Below are positions 50,046-59,006 of a stretch of DNA of 64,000 bases, piece by piece. Location of the stretch: the NCBI GenBank assembly GCA_963576725.1, contig OY755247.1:13520534-13584533 (forward strand), in the 5' to 3' direction. Position numbers and translations under genes: made by a program. This stretch comes from Azorinus chamasolen (taxonomy: Eukaryota > Mollusca > Bivalvia > Cardiida > Solecurtidae). The notes beneath the pieces were generated by a model that was not told the origin of the DNA, ran no database searches, and was given only the letters and a program-made list of their open reading frames with translations. Each line of letters starts with the position of its first letter. The stretch's first letter is position 1.

Positions 50046-50058
50046 TTCAGATCCAAAT

Positions 50059-50287
50059 TTAACCCATTCCTCTATAGACTACTTTTTGACCCAAACTCTT
50101 TGAATAAATCTACAGAAAAGGAGCATTTACTAGAGAAAAGGAAAAGTTTAGAATTGTGTAGTATTGAAACCATTGTGATAAATAGAGCATTTTCTCCTAT
50201 GGAGCAAATGCTCTATTTATCACAATGGTTTCAAAAAGTGACTTTAACAGTGGCGTAGAAAGGCGTATTTATGGAGTAAAGGGTTAA
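50059..50287. mobile_element. M1 MITE, full length
   Basis: TTAA both borders. TTTTCTCCTATGGAGCAAA tip. CCCATTCCTCTATAGAC / TATGGAGTAAAGGG. Confidence 0.92.
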
Positions 50288-50520
50288 ATATCACTGAACA
50301 TGGGGATGGAACAAAACAGAACAAACATTTCTACACTTTTGAAGATATATTTCTATATTCTGAATATTGTCAAATAAAGACTAACACACACTACCAGGAG
50401 GAGGACCTGATGGTCCTACATTACTCATCTAAATCAATACCAAGAAATCCCAAAAACAAGCCAGTTTCGATAATAATCAAGCCACCATTCAAAGTACTAA
50501 ACAATAAGCCAGTTTTTAAA

Positions 50521-51458
50521 ACAAGAGGGCCAAGATGGCCCTTAATCGCTCACCTGATTACCATAGATTTAAGATTATAGCTGGGTAGTCCCAGGATGGG
50601 GCCAATATTAACCTAAGGGAACAATGTTAATAGTCATGAGCAGTGATTCTGGAGAACAAATTTTTTAAAGATTTAGAATATTGGATTTTATCAAGACAAT
50701 CATTCTGACCAATGAAGATTGGGCTAAAAGTGTGACCTCTAGAGTGATTTTTCTAAGATTTGACCTAAGGTTTTTCTACTATTTGACCTAGTGGCCTAGT
50801 TTTTGACCCCACATGACCCACTTTCAAGCTAATCTAAGATTCTATCAAAACAATGATTCTGACTAAGTTTCATGAAGATTGGACAAAATATGTAACCACT
50901 AGAGTATTAACAAAGTTTTCCTATTGTTTTACCTAGTGACCTAGTTTTTGACCCCATGTGACCCACTTTAAAACAAAGTTTCATGAAGATTGGGGCTGAA
51001 AATTCGACCTCTAGAGTGTTCCCACTTTAAAACGTGTCCCAAGATTTTATCAAAACAATCATTCTGATTAAGTTTCATGAAGATGGGGTTGAAAATGCAC
51101 CCTCTAGGGTGTTCACAAGGTTTTTCTACTCTTTGACCTGGTGACCTAGTTTTAGACCCCAGAAGACCCACTTTCAAAGTCAGTCTAGATTTTTCAGGAC
51201 AACAATTCTGACAAAGTTTCATGAAGATAGGGCTGAAAATGTGACCTCTAAATTGTTCACAAGGTTTTCCTACTTTATGACCTAGTGACCTAGTTTTTGA
51301 ACCTACATGACCCACTTTCGAATCCGGACTAAAATTGTGACCACTAGAGTGTTCATAAGCAAATTGTTGACGGACGACGGACGATACATGCCGGACGCCG
51401 GACATTCAAGTCTCCCAAAAGCTCACCCTGAGCTTTGCTCAGGTGAGCTAAAAAAAAA
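50521..51458 (+). mobile_element. T1 tandem-core element, copy B
   Basis: ACAAG + hairpin AGGGCCAAGATGGCCCT + TCGCTCACCTGA. About five core units of 110-140 bp (AAGTTTCATGAAGATTGG, GACCTAGTGACCTAGTTTTT). TGTTGACGGACGACGG box, then GCTCACCCTGAGCTTTGCTCAGGTGAGC in parts (51,421-51,449) and TAAAAAAAA. Compact and complete. Confidence 0.82.
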
Positions 51459-51494
51459 GCTACCAGTAATTCTTAGCATATCTAAGAATGTGGG

Positions 51495-51872
51495 AAATGT
51501 ATGCACTGGCATTTGCAAACAGTGTGGGCCAAGATCTGACCGTGTGACAGACAGACACAGACCAGATCTGAGGGCCCAAAGATGAGCTCTCAGGCAGGGG
51601 TCTGTGCTGTTTGTCATTCATAAGAGGTGTTCACAAAACACAAGTGCCATCTGCCAATGAGGCTGACCTAGCTAAAATTTCAACCTTACAATGTGTGACA
51701 GACAGACAGACAGACAGAGGACAGAAAAGTGATCCCTATACATGTGACACACTGTCTCTCAGCAGATGACACAAAAACCACCAAGCAAGTTTAAGCCTTT
51801 CATACGGAATGGACTCTATAGTTAAACACTGATGTGCTATTCCACTTTGAAAATTCAGCATTGGAAACATTA
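51495..51872. mobile_element. M8 element, enlarged
   Basis: GCAAACAGTGTGGGCCAAGA, a long inner palindrome around AGATCTGAGGGCCC, GTGCTGTTTGTCATTC, a (GACA)n run at 51,695-51,720, ATGGACTCTATAGTTAAACA, AAAATTCAGCATTGG. Confidence 0.65.
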
Positions 51873-52096
51873 ACCCATTCTCTAAGATTATTTTAGACCC
51901 AATCTATTTGAATAAATCTACTGAAAAGGAGAATTTACTAGAAATAAGGAGTTTTAGACTTGTGTAGGTTTGAAACCATTGTGATAAATAGAGTACTTTA
52001 TGCTCCTGTGGAGCAAATACTCTTTTTATCACAATGGTTTCAAAAAGTGACTTTTACAGAAGCATCAAATAGTGTCAGTATGAGGGAATGGGTTAA
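51870..52096. mobile_element. M1 MITE inserted at the M8 end
   Basis: TTAA both borders. GAGTACTTTATGCTCCTGTG / GAGCAAATACTC hairpin. ATGAGGGAATGGG. Confidence 0.9.
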
Positions 52097-52107
52097 TAAG
52101 CACTAGC

Positions 52108-52318
52108 AAATCAGATCTACAGATAAAAGTGCTACTCAAATACTAAAATGGTCTTTTCTCCATGAAACCATAATAACAAAATTAATATGCTATGTCCACT
52201 CTTTAGAATCGTCTCTTCGAGATGATTTTAAAGAGTACCACAAGATAGGGTTTTGTGAAAAAATAAAAAAGTTTTTCCAGAAAATGTTCTAGTTTACGCA
52301 GCTTATCTGGAGCTCTGG
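52108..52318. mobile_element. M6 element, full length
   Basis: CAGATCTACAGATAAAAGTG / CTTATCTGGAGCTCTG ends. ACTCTTTAGAATCGTCTC, TTCGAGATGATTTTAAAGAG hairpin. AAAATGTTCTAGTTTACGCA tail. Confidence 0.85.
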
Positions 52319-52500
52319 TATATCGCTCTTGACACCTGCATTTTTGGTATTTCAGGGTACTTTACTCCAGGATTTTTACAGTCCAAGTAATTAGCAAGTA
52401 AACATTCATCAACATTATGAAAATCAATCTTTATTACATTTATTTACATGTATTATGTATCACCACAAACATTATAGTATTGTTTTTGACAGGAAATACT

Positions 52501-52722
52501 TTAGCCCTAAACTCCATGAATATTCATGTAAGAAATAATGACATCATGAATATTTATAAGATTCATCATTATAATAGCACATGGACACAGGAAATTTTGG
52601 CTATGACAGAAACTGCAGACTCATATGGATATTATAAGCAAACCAAGCAGACCCTGATCAGGTGGGTCCAACAGCAGCCGTCAGATCTGGTTCTACTCTG
52701 TTTGCGAAGGCATAGTTATGAT
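52501..52722. mobile_element. M3 MITE, ends decayed
   Basis: CTCCATGAATATTCATGTAA, GGCTATGACAGAAACTGCAG, AAGCAGACCCTGATCAGGTG hairpin. Confidence 0.8.
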
Positions 52723-52788
52723 AAACTTCCTTTCTATATCTCTCTAGGATTAAAGGATTTGATCCAGATCTAAATTCAATTAGCAACG

Positions 52789-52984
52789 TTAACCTTCTGC
52801 ACTCTGAATAATTGTCGTCTGCAAAATTTAATGTTGTCATCTGCTTCATTTTTCTTTCATTTTTTTTTCAAATTACATGTACAGTGTCAGAGTGACAAAC
52901 AGTTTGGATCCTCAGTTACTCAGTGTTTCATCTGGATCCAAACTGACTGCAAAGGTTATCACAAAGTCACCAGTAGAAGGTTAA
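52789..52984. mobile_element. M7 MITE, full length
   Basis: TTAA both borders. ACAGTTTGGATCCTCAG / GTTTCATCTGGATCCAAACT hairpin. TTGTCGTCTGCAAAATTTAA. Confidence 0.85.
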
Positions 52985-53470
52985 TTAGGCCTACCATATT
53001 ATCTCTAATAAATGTCCCAGGGGGCGTAACAATTTTAGGGGAAAAAACCTTGCAGTTTGTACATAGGTAGTTGAAGAAGTTACAGACCCGACACGAATTT
53101 GGGACGGATGGAAGGACAGACAGACGGACGGACATACTAACAAATGGGTAGTTGTGTGACTTTTTCCTTTGATCTTTTCTTGTGGGACTAGTCCCACAAG
53201 AAAAACTATTTTTGGCTCTAACTTTGGAAAAGAATGATCTGGAAGCTAACCCTAACCCTAACCCTATGTCCCACAACTGGCCAGGTTAATGTCACAAGAA
53301 ATGGCCAGGTTAATGTCACAAGAGATGGCCAGGTTAATGATTTTACTTGTGTGACTAGTTAGAAAAAGTCACACAACTACCCATTGGTGAGTGCGGACGG
53401 ACAGACAGATGGACAGACGGAAGGACGGACAATGTGATTACTATATGCCCGCCTTTGTGGGGCGTAATAA
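52985..53470 (+). mobile_element. T5 element 3' part with an X module
   Basis: Microsatellites of GGACAGAC type flank an X copy. The 3' side is TATGCCCGCCTTTGTGGGGC + GTAATAA, again hairpin then A/T tail. No ACAAG 5' end is seen, so the element is 5' truncated. Confidence 0.6.
53133..53394. mobile_element. X module, copy 2
   Basis: Essentially identical to 32,927-33,188, including the three CTAACC units at 53,245-53,263 and the 23-bp direct repeats. I see two substitutions only (GTGCG to GTGTG; CCTTTGG to CCATTGG). Confidence 0.88.
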
Positions 53471-53904
53471 ACAGTTCAAATGATGAATAAACACCTGTGC
53501 ATGCATGTCCACCACCACCGAACAACTTCCAACAGTTATATTAGGCTCTTATTCAAGATTGGAACAATAATCCTCAGAACAATATCGCGAATGTAATTGG
53601 CTTCATGAGACGTAGATGCGTTGCTTGTATCCCAGCCAATTAATACACAAGATATTGACAATGTTTGAAAATTGAACTTGTGGGTAATGAACATTGACAT
53701 AATGAAATCGGGGTTATTTGTTGATATATTTTTTATGAAATTAACACAGTATGTAGGTAAGGTACCAATGAAATGCAATAGAGGCGTTATTCATCATTTG
53801 AACTGTTTATTTTTTAATTATATGTGTTTCCCAAACCATTGTGTTTATTTCTGGTTCAGTGTAGTAATGAAAGGAATACTCTATTCTTCCTAATAAACAC
53901 ACCC
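53471..53904. other. Low-repeat flank downstream of the gene
   Basis: No recognised element. On the minus strand it contains AATAAA hexamers (TTTATT on + near 53,809 and 53,845) that could serve as poly(A) signals for the gene at 54,229. This is inference only. Confidence 0.35.
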
Positions 53905-54125
53905 TTACTTCATGTAAGAAACAATGGCATCATGAATGTTTATTAGCTGAATTATTAACAACATTATTAACAAGGGAAGTTTTGACTGTGACAGAAACTC
54001 CAGAAACAGATCTATGTTATTTCATAAGCAAACAGAGCAGACCCTGACCAGACAGCTCCTACAGGAGCCTTCTGAACATGGTCTAATCTGATTGCAAATG
54101 TGTGGAAAAATGTTTGTATTATTTA
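53905..54125. mobile_element. M3 MITE in the 3' flank of the gene
   Basis: AGAAACAATGGCATCATGAA, GACAGAAACTCCAGAAACAG, hairpin 54,024-54,095 (GCAAACAGAGCAGACCCTGA, tip GCTCCTACAGGAGC). It ends about 100 bp past the stop codon, so it is probably transcribed with the gene's 3' UTR. Confidence 0.75.
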
Positions 54126-54228
54126 AGACATAATGTACATGATAATTATAATATGTGTTCAGAAGATGAAGAATAGAACTATTGAGTATTCCTAATACTG
54201 GACAATGAATACTGAATATAGTCAATGT

Positions 54229-56067
54229 TTAGTCCAACCAAGAAATCGCTTTGTATACTTTGACCAAATCACTTTCTTCCATTCCAACATACAGCCTTTC
54301 CTCTGCCTCACAGTAGCTGATGGAATATGGTCTGGTCAAACCATCATCCTTTGTCAGGAGTAGTTGTAGTTGTCTGCTGTCTGGTGTAAACTGGTGAATA
54401 TTATGAGAATCACGACCACATACATAAACATTGCCACTGCTGTCAGTGAGTAACCCACTAGGTAATTTGAGCTCCCTGTCAGTGTATGTGCCTAGGAGAG
54501 TGCCATCATACTTAACATGCACCACTTTATTATGGCCCCAGTTAGATACAAACAGGGAATTGGTGTCCTGTCCAAAGATCACATAGTAAGGACAGCTAAA
54601 CAATTCTTTCTCTTGCTTGTCAGTTGTTAGGGTATGCAGGACTCTACCCTGTAATGTAAGGATTTTAACTTTTGCAGGATATCCGAATGACACAGCCAGT
54701 TTACCATCCTTGTAGTCCACCCCGTTGCATTCTCCATCCACATCCAACATGCTGTCAATTTTCATGGCAGAGGCTGCCACACTGACAATAGCTACCTTCT
54801 TCCTGTTTGTGAAAGTAACTACTACCTGACTGTTGTTTATCTTGGCAACATCCCAAGGGGATGCGGATAATGTCAGGTGTGTGATTACCTTTTCATTTTT
54901 TGTATTTACCAGTTTAATATTTCCATTACCAATATTATCAGATGCTCTGTGGTCGGCAATTACCATTCTGTTGTCTGACAAAACTGTTATCCCTGTTATA
55001 CAGCAGGTGTTTTTGTCTCTACCAGACTTCACATTGATATCGTGCATATATTCCGCTCTTATGATTGTTTTCATCTCCCCCTTTTTGGCTGTTGTTGTGT
55101 GTTCTGCTGGTCTCACAGGGGGTCTCTTTTCCTCCAATGTCACAGTACTGGAAGCTCCAGACATGGTCAGTTTCCCAAATACGTCATCATGTTTCAGAGT
55201 ATCAAGTGTTTCTGTGTTGGTTACAAACTTGATCTGACTACATGTATTTATTGATGAATGTTCATTCTCAGCTTCTTGTATCTTTCCCTCTGCCAACAGT
55301 ATCTTATCCTTTGCTTTTAACATGACTGTGTATAAATCACAGTTTTGTTTATTGTTTTGGTAGGTTTCTACCATTGCTGCTAGTGCATGAAGATCTTTTT
55401 GAGCTATTTTACACTTATCAATAATTTGTGTCACTTTCTTGATTTCTTCTGATTTCAGTGTTTTACACTTTTTAATAAGATCTGCCTCAACCTTATCCAG
55501 GACTTCATTTATTTCTTTTCTGAATTCCTGTACAGAGTTCACAGCCTCTCCACAATTTGTCTCAAGTGATTCAGTTTTCTGTTTGCAGTTTCCAGCTAGT
55601 TTCCTTGACCTCTCCACCACAGATTTCAGCTGACTCTTAGCTTGTTGGTATTCATCATTGTTGGCCAGGTCGCTTGCTGCATGGGGAATATAAGTCACCT
55701 TGTCACATAACCTGTGGTCCAACGTTATACAACCACTACAGCCAAACTGCTCATGAGTTTTGCAGAAGTATTTAATGACCTCATCTTCATGTACAGTACA
55801 TTTCTCAGTGCACTGGTCTTTCCTCTTTAGAGACACCTGACTCTGTAACAGCTGTGTTTTGTTCATGAGTTTATGGTTCCTGCAGGGTGTCGGGATAGTG
55901 TGAGCATCAAAACATTTCTGACACAGATATTCTTGGCAGTCACAGCACATCCCCACCACCTCTTGTATCTTTCCATCCAGTTGACAAGGCTCGCATACTA
56001 ATTCTGCTTCTTCTGATCCTTGATCGTAAGCTAACTCTACCTTCCCGACCTCTTCTCCAGTCGCCAT
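54229..56067 (-). CDS. TRIM-like protein: two B-box zinc fingers, coiled coil, NHL-type beta-propeller
   Basis: Single uninterrupted 612-codon ORF. Residues 25-65 form a B-box-1-like zinc site (C25, C28, C41, C44, C49, C52, H56, H65). Residues 90-121 form a B-box-2 site (C90, H93, C102, H105, C110, C113, H118, C121). Residues about 135-270 are charged and heptad-like (coiled coil). Residues about 355-612 have repeated 'G..V..D..VYV.D' blades (VLSDNRMVIAD, SNSLFVSNWGHNKV-like at 503-515, DSSGNVYVCGRDSHNI at 542-557), as in NHL/beta-propeller TRIM-like proteins. There is no RING domain before the B-boxes, so E3 ligase activity is not expected from this chain alone. Proteins of this layout act as cytoplasmic scaffolds or RNA/protein binders and are strongly expanded in bivalves; the role here is unknown. 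The start at 56,067 has A at -3 and G at +4 (AAAATGG). The stop is TAA at 54,229-54,231. An upstream non-coding exon is possible. It is the only supported gene in the window. Confidence 0.93.
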   Translation of the reverse strand: MATGEEVGKVELAYDQGSEEAELVCEPCQLDGKIQEVVGMCCDCQEYLCQKCFDAHTIPTPCRNHKLMNKTQLLQSQVSLKRKDQCTEKCTVHEDEVIKYFCKTHEQFGCSGCITLDHRLCDKVTYIPHAASDLANNDEYQQAKSQLKSVVERSRKLAGNCKQKTESLETNCGEAVNSVQEFRKEINEVLDKVEADLIKKCKTLKSEEIKKVTQIIDKCKIAQKDLHALAAMVETYQNNKQNCDLYTVMLKAKDKILLAEGKIQEAENEHSSINTCSQIKFVTNTETLDTLKHDDVFGKLTMSGASSTVTLEEKRPPVRPAEHTTTAKKGEMKTIIRAEYMHDINVKSGRDKNTCCITGITVLSDNRMVIADHRASDNIGNGNIKLVNTKNEKVITHLTLSASPWDVAKINNSQVVVTFTNRKKVAIVSVAASAMKIDSMLDVDGECNGVDYKDGKLAVSFGYPAKVKILTLQGRVLHTLTTDKQEKELFSCPYYVIFGQDTNSLFVSNWGHNKVVHVKYDGTLLGTYTDRELKLPSGLLTDSSGNVYVCGRDSHNIHQFTPDSRQLQLLLTKDDGLTRPYSISYCEAEERLYVGMEESDLVKVYKAISWLD

Positions 56068-56184
56068 TTTACCACACTACTGATATTGAATCACAGTTTA
56101 CACAATGTATAGAATTTCAAGTACAGTTGGATATCATCTACTTCCTGAATGGGGAACACAGCAAAATCTTGCAAAGTTTTGTCC
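56068..56184 (-). promoter_or_regulatory. 5' leader/promoter-proximal region of the TRIM-like gene
   Basis: About 115 bp lie between the start codon and an M7 element. No TATA box in a clear position. CAATATCAG just upstream (minus strand) could be a 3' splice site, but the pyrimidine tract is weak. Confidence 0.3.
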
Positions 56185-56471
56185 CTAACTCTTTGCACGC
56201 TAGGCGAAACTGTGATTACCTATGCAAACAGTTTGGATCCAGATGAGACGCCGCATAATGCGGCGTCTCATCAGGATCCAAACTGTTTGTCATCCTGACC
56301 ATATTTTGGAAACAAGAGGGCCATGAGGCCCTGAAGCGCTCACCTGAGATAACCCCAGGGGCGGGGCCATTTTTGACCACAAGAAATCATGTGTACAACC
56401 TTGGTAGATAACCACTAGGCAAAGCAGTATGCCATTAATTAAAGGTCTAAGCCTTATGGTTTCATAGAAAA

Positions 56472-57541
56472 ACAAGGGCATGTTGTATTGCTATGCAAGA
56501 CATGAGTCCCCCACCGGACTGAAAAAAACCTCCACTCTCCCAACCCCACCCACCCATGGTGTGGTTGACCATGGTATATACATGACCACCTGAATGGTAT
56601 TAATACCTACTTTCATACATTGAATCAGTAAATAAAAAGTTATTGTCCCGACAAGAAAATATGAAAAAGGGGAGTAACTCCAAAAATATTGATGCTAGAG
56701 TTATTGCCCTTGTGCATGACACTACTTCTCATCACGCTTGTTCCATATGAGAAGTTTCAAATCAATTGAACCAGTACATAAAGAGTTATTAACTGGACAA
56801 GAAAATATGAAAAGGGGAATAACTCCAACAATATAGATGCTAGAGTTATGGCCCTTGTGCATGACACTACCCCTCATCATGATTGTTCCATATGTGAAGT
56901 TTCAAATCAATTGAACCAGTAGATAAAGAGTTATTGTCCGGACAAAAAATATGTAAAAGGGGAATAACTCCAAAAATATTGGTGCTAGAATTATGGCCCT
57001 TGTGCATGACACTACTCCTGATCATGCTTCCTCAATGTGTGAATTTATAATGAATTTGGCCTAACTTTGTAGGAGAAATTGCCCGGACACGAAGTGTGAC
57101 AGACGGACTGACAAGAAAATATGAAAAGGGGAATAACTCCAAAAATATTGATGCTAGAGTTATGGCCCTTGTGTATGACACTACCCCTCATCATGATTGT
57201 TCCATATGTGAAGTTTCAAATCAATTGAACCAGTAGATAAAGAGTTATTGTCCGGACAAAAAAATATGTAAAAGGGGAATAACTCCAAAAATATTGGTGC
57301 TAGAGTTATGACCCTTGTGAATGACACTAGCCCTCATCATGCTTCTTCAATGTGTGAAGTTATAATGAATTTGGCATAACATTGTAGGAGATATGGCCCG
57401 GACAAAAAGCGTGACAGACGGACAGACGGACAGACGGACGGACAGACGGACGGACAGACGGACGGACAGACGGACAGACGGACAGACAGACGGAATCGAG
57501 CAAACCTATAGTCCCCCAACCGGTAACCGGTGGGGGACTAA
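56472..57541 (+). mobile_element. T3 element nested in T1
   Basis: 5' ACAAGGGCATGTTGTATTGC and TGCAAGACATGAGTCCCCCA. 3' GTCCCCCA-ACCGGTAACCGG-TGGGGGAC + TAATA. The 5' GTCCCCCACCGG is the complement of the 3' CCGGTGGGGGAC. Core units of about 190 bp (GGGGAATAACTCCAAAAATA, TATGTGAAGTTTCAAATCAA). GACGGACA microsatellite 57,413-57,493. The inner T1 copy shows the empty site. Confidence 0.82.
57413..57493 (+). repeat. (GACGGACA)n microsatellite of T3
   Basis: About 80 bases of GACGGACAGACG units. The ORFs across it (Thr-Asp-Gly/Arg or Pro-Ser-Val) are artefacts. Confidence 0.95.
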
Positions 57542-57549
57542 TAATATTT

Positions 57550-58985
57550 TATATTTTACCCATGAAAAACTGATAAGCCCTGAGGCAGGGCCAAGTTTCG
57601 CCCAGTGGTCAGGGTCGTAAGTTAAACATTTTTGGCAGAGAACCACAAGCCACAGCTACATATTTGTAGAGGACCATTAGATCATGTTACATACCAAATA
57701 TCAATGGCCTAGGCCTTACAGTTTCAGTAGATTTTTAAAGATTTTCCAATGAAAAACTGATAAGCCCTGGGGCGGGGCCAATATTGGCCCGGCGGTCATA
57801 ATTTGAACAATATTTACAGAGGACCATAAGATCATGCTACATACCAAATATCAAAGGTCTAGGCCTTACAGTTTGAGAGAAGAAGATTTTTAAAGATTTT
57901 CCTTTGAAAAACTAATAAGCCCATGGGCGGGGCCATTTTTGGCCCGGGGGTCATAATTCGAACAATGTTTGTAGAGGACCAATAGACCATGCTACATACC
58001 AAATATCAAAGGTCTAGGCCTTACAGTTTGAGAGAAGAAGATTTTTAAAGATTTTCCTATGAAAAACTGATATGCCCTTGGGCGGGGCCATTTTTGGCCC
58101 GGGGTCATAATTTGAACAACCTTTGTAGAGGACCATAAGATCATGCTACATACCAAATATTAAAGGTCTAGGCCTTACAGTTTGAGAGAAGAAGATTTTT
58201 AAAGATTTTCCTATGAAAAACTGATAAGCCCTTGGGCGGGGCCATATTTGGCCCAGGGGTCATAATTTTAACAATCTTTGTAGAGGACCATTAGATCATG
58301 CTACATACCAAATATCAAAGGTCTAGGCCTTACAGTTTGAGAGAAGAAGATTTTTAAAGATTTTCCTATGAAAAACTGATAAGCCCTTGGGCGGGGCCAT
58401 TTTTGGCCCGGGGTCATAATTTGAACAACCTTTGTAGAGGACCATAAGATCATGCTACATACCAAATATCAAAGGTATAGGCCTTACAGTTTGAGAGAAG
58501 AAGATTTTTAAAGATTTTCCTATGAAAAACTGATAAGCCCTTGGGCAGGGCCATTTTTGGCCCAGGGGTCATAATTTTAACAATCTTTGTAGAGGACCAT
58601 TAGATCATGCTACATACCAAATATCAAAGGTCTAGGCCTTACAGTTTGAGAGAAGAAGATTTTAAAGATTTTCCTATGAAAAACTGATAAGCCCTTGGGC
58701 GGGGCCATTTTTGGCCCGGGGTCATAATTTGAACAACCTTTGTAGAGGACTATAAGATCATGCTACATACCAAATATCAAAGTTCTAGGCCGTACAGTTT
58801 CAGTGAAGAAGATTTTTAAAGATTATCCTATGAAAAACTGACAAGCCCTTGGGCGGGGCCAATTTTTGGCCCGGGGGTCATAATTTGAACAATCTTTGTA
58901 GAGGACCATAAGAGATCATGCTACATACCAAATATCAAAGGTCTAGGCTTTACAGTTTCAGAGAAGAAGATTTTTAAAGATTTTC
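57550..58985 (+). repeat. T1 core tandem array, outer copy
   Basis: About nine 154-155 bp units. Each has AAGCCCTTGGGCGGGGCC, ATTTTTGGCCCGGGG, GTAGAGGACCATAAGATC, TACCAAATATCAAAGGTC and GAGAAGAAGATTTTTAAAG. Confidence 0.95.
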
Positions 58986-59006
58986 CAATATTACCATATA
59001 TGGAAA

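Noticed and set aside
32740..53276. Nearly identical ORFs (beginning MWDIGLGLGLASRS) at 32.9-33.1 kb and 52.96-53.28 kb
   Set aside because: They lie across the X module, including its CCCTAA repeats and palindrome. Identity reflects the recent copy of the DNA element, and the frames end in microsatellite.
54833..55237. 134-codon plus-strand frame inside the TRIM-like gene
   Set aside because: Antisense shadow of the coding region.
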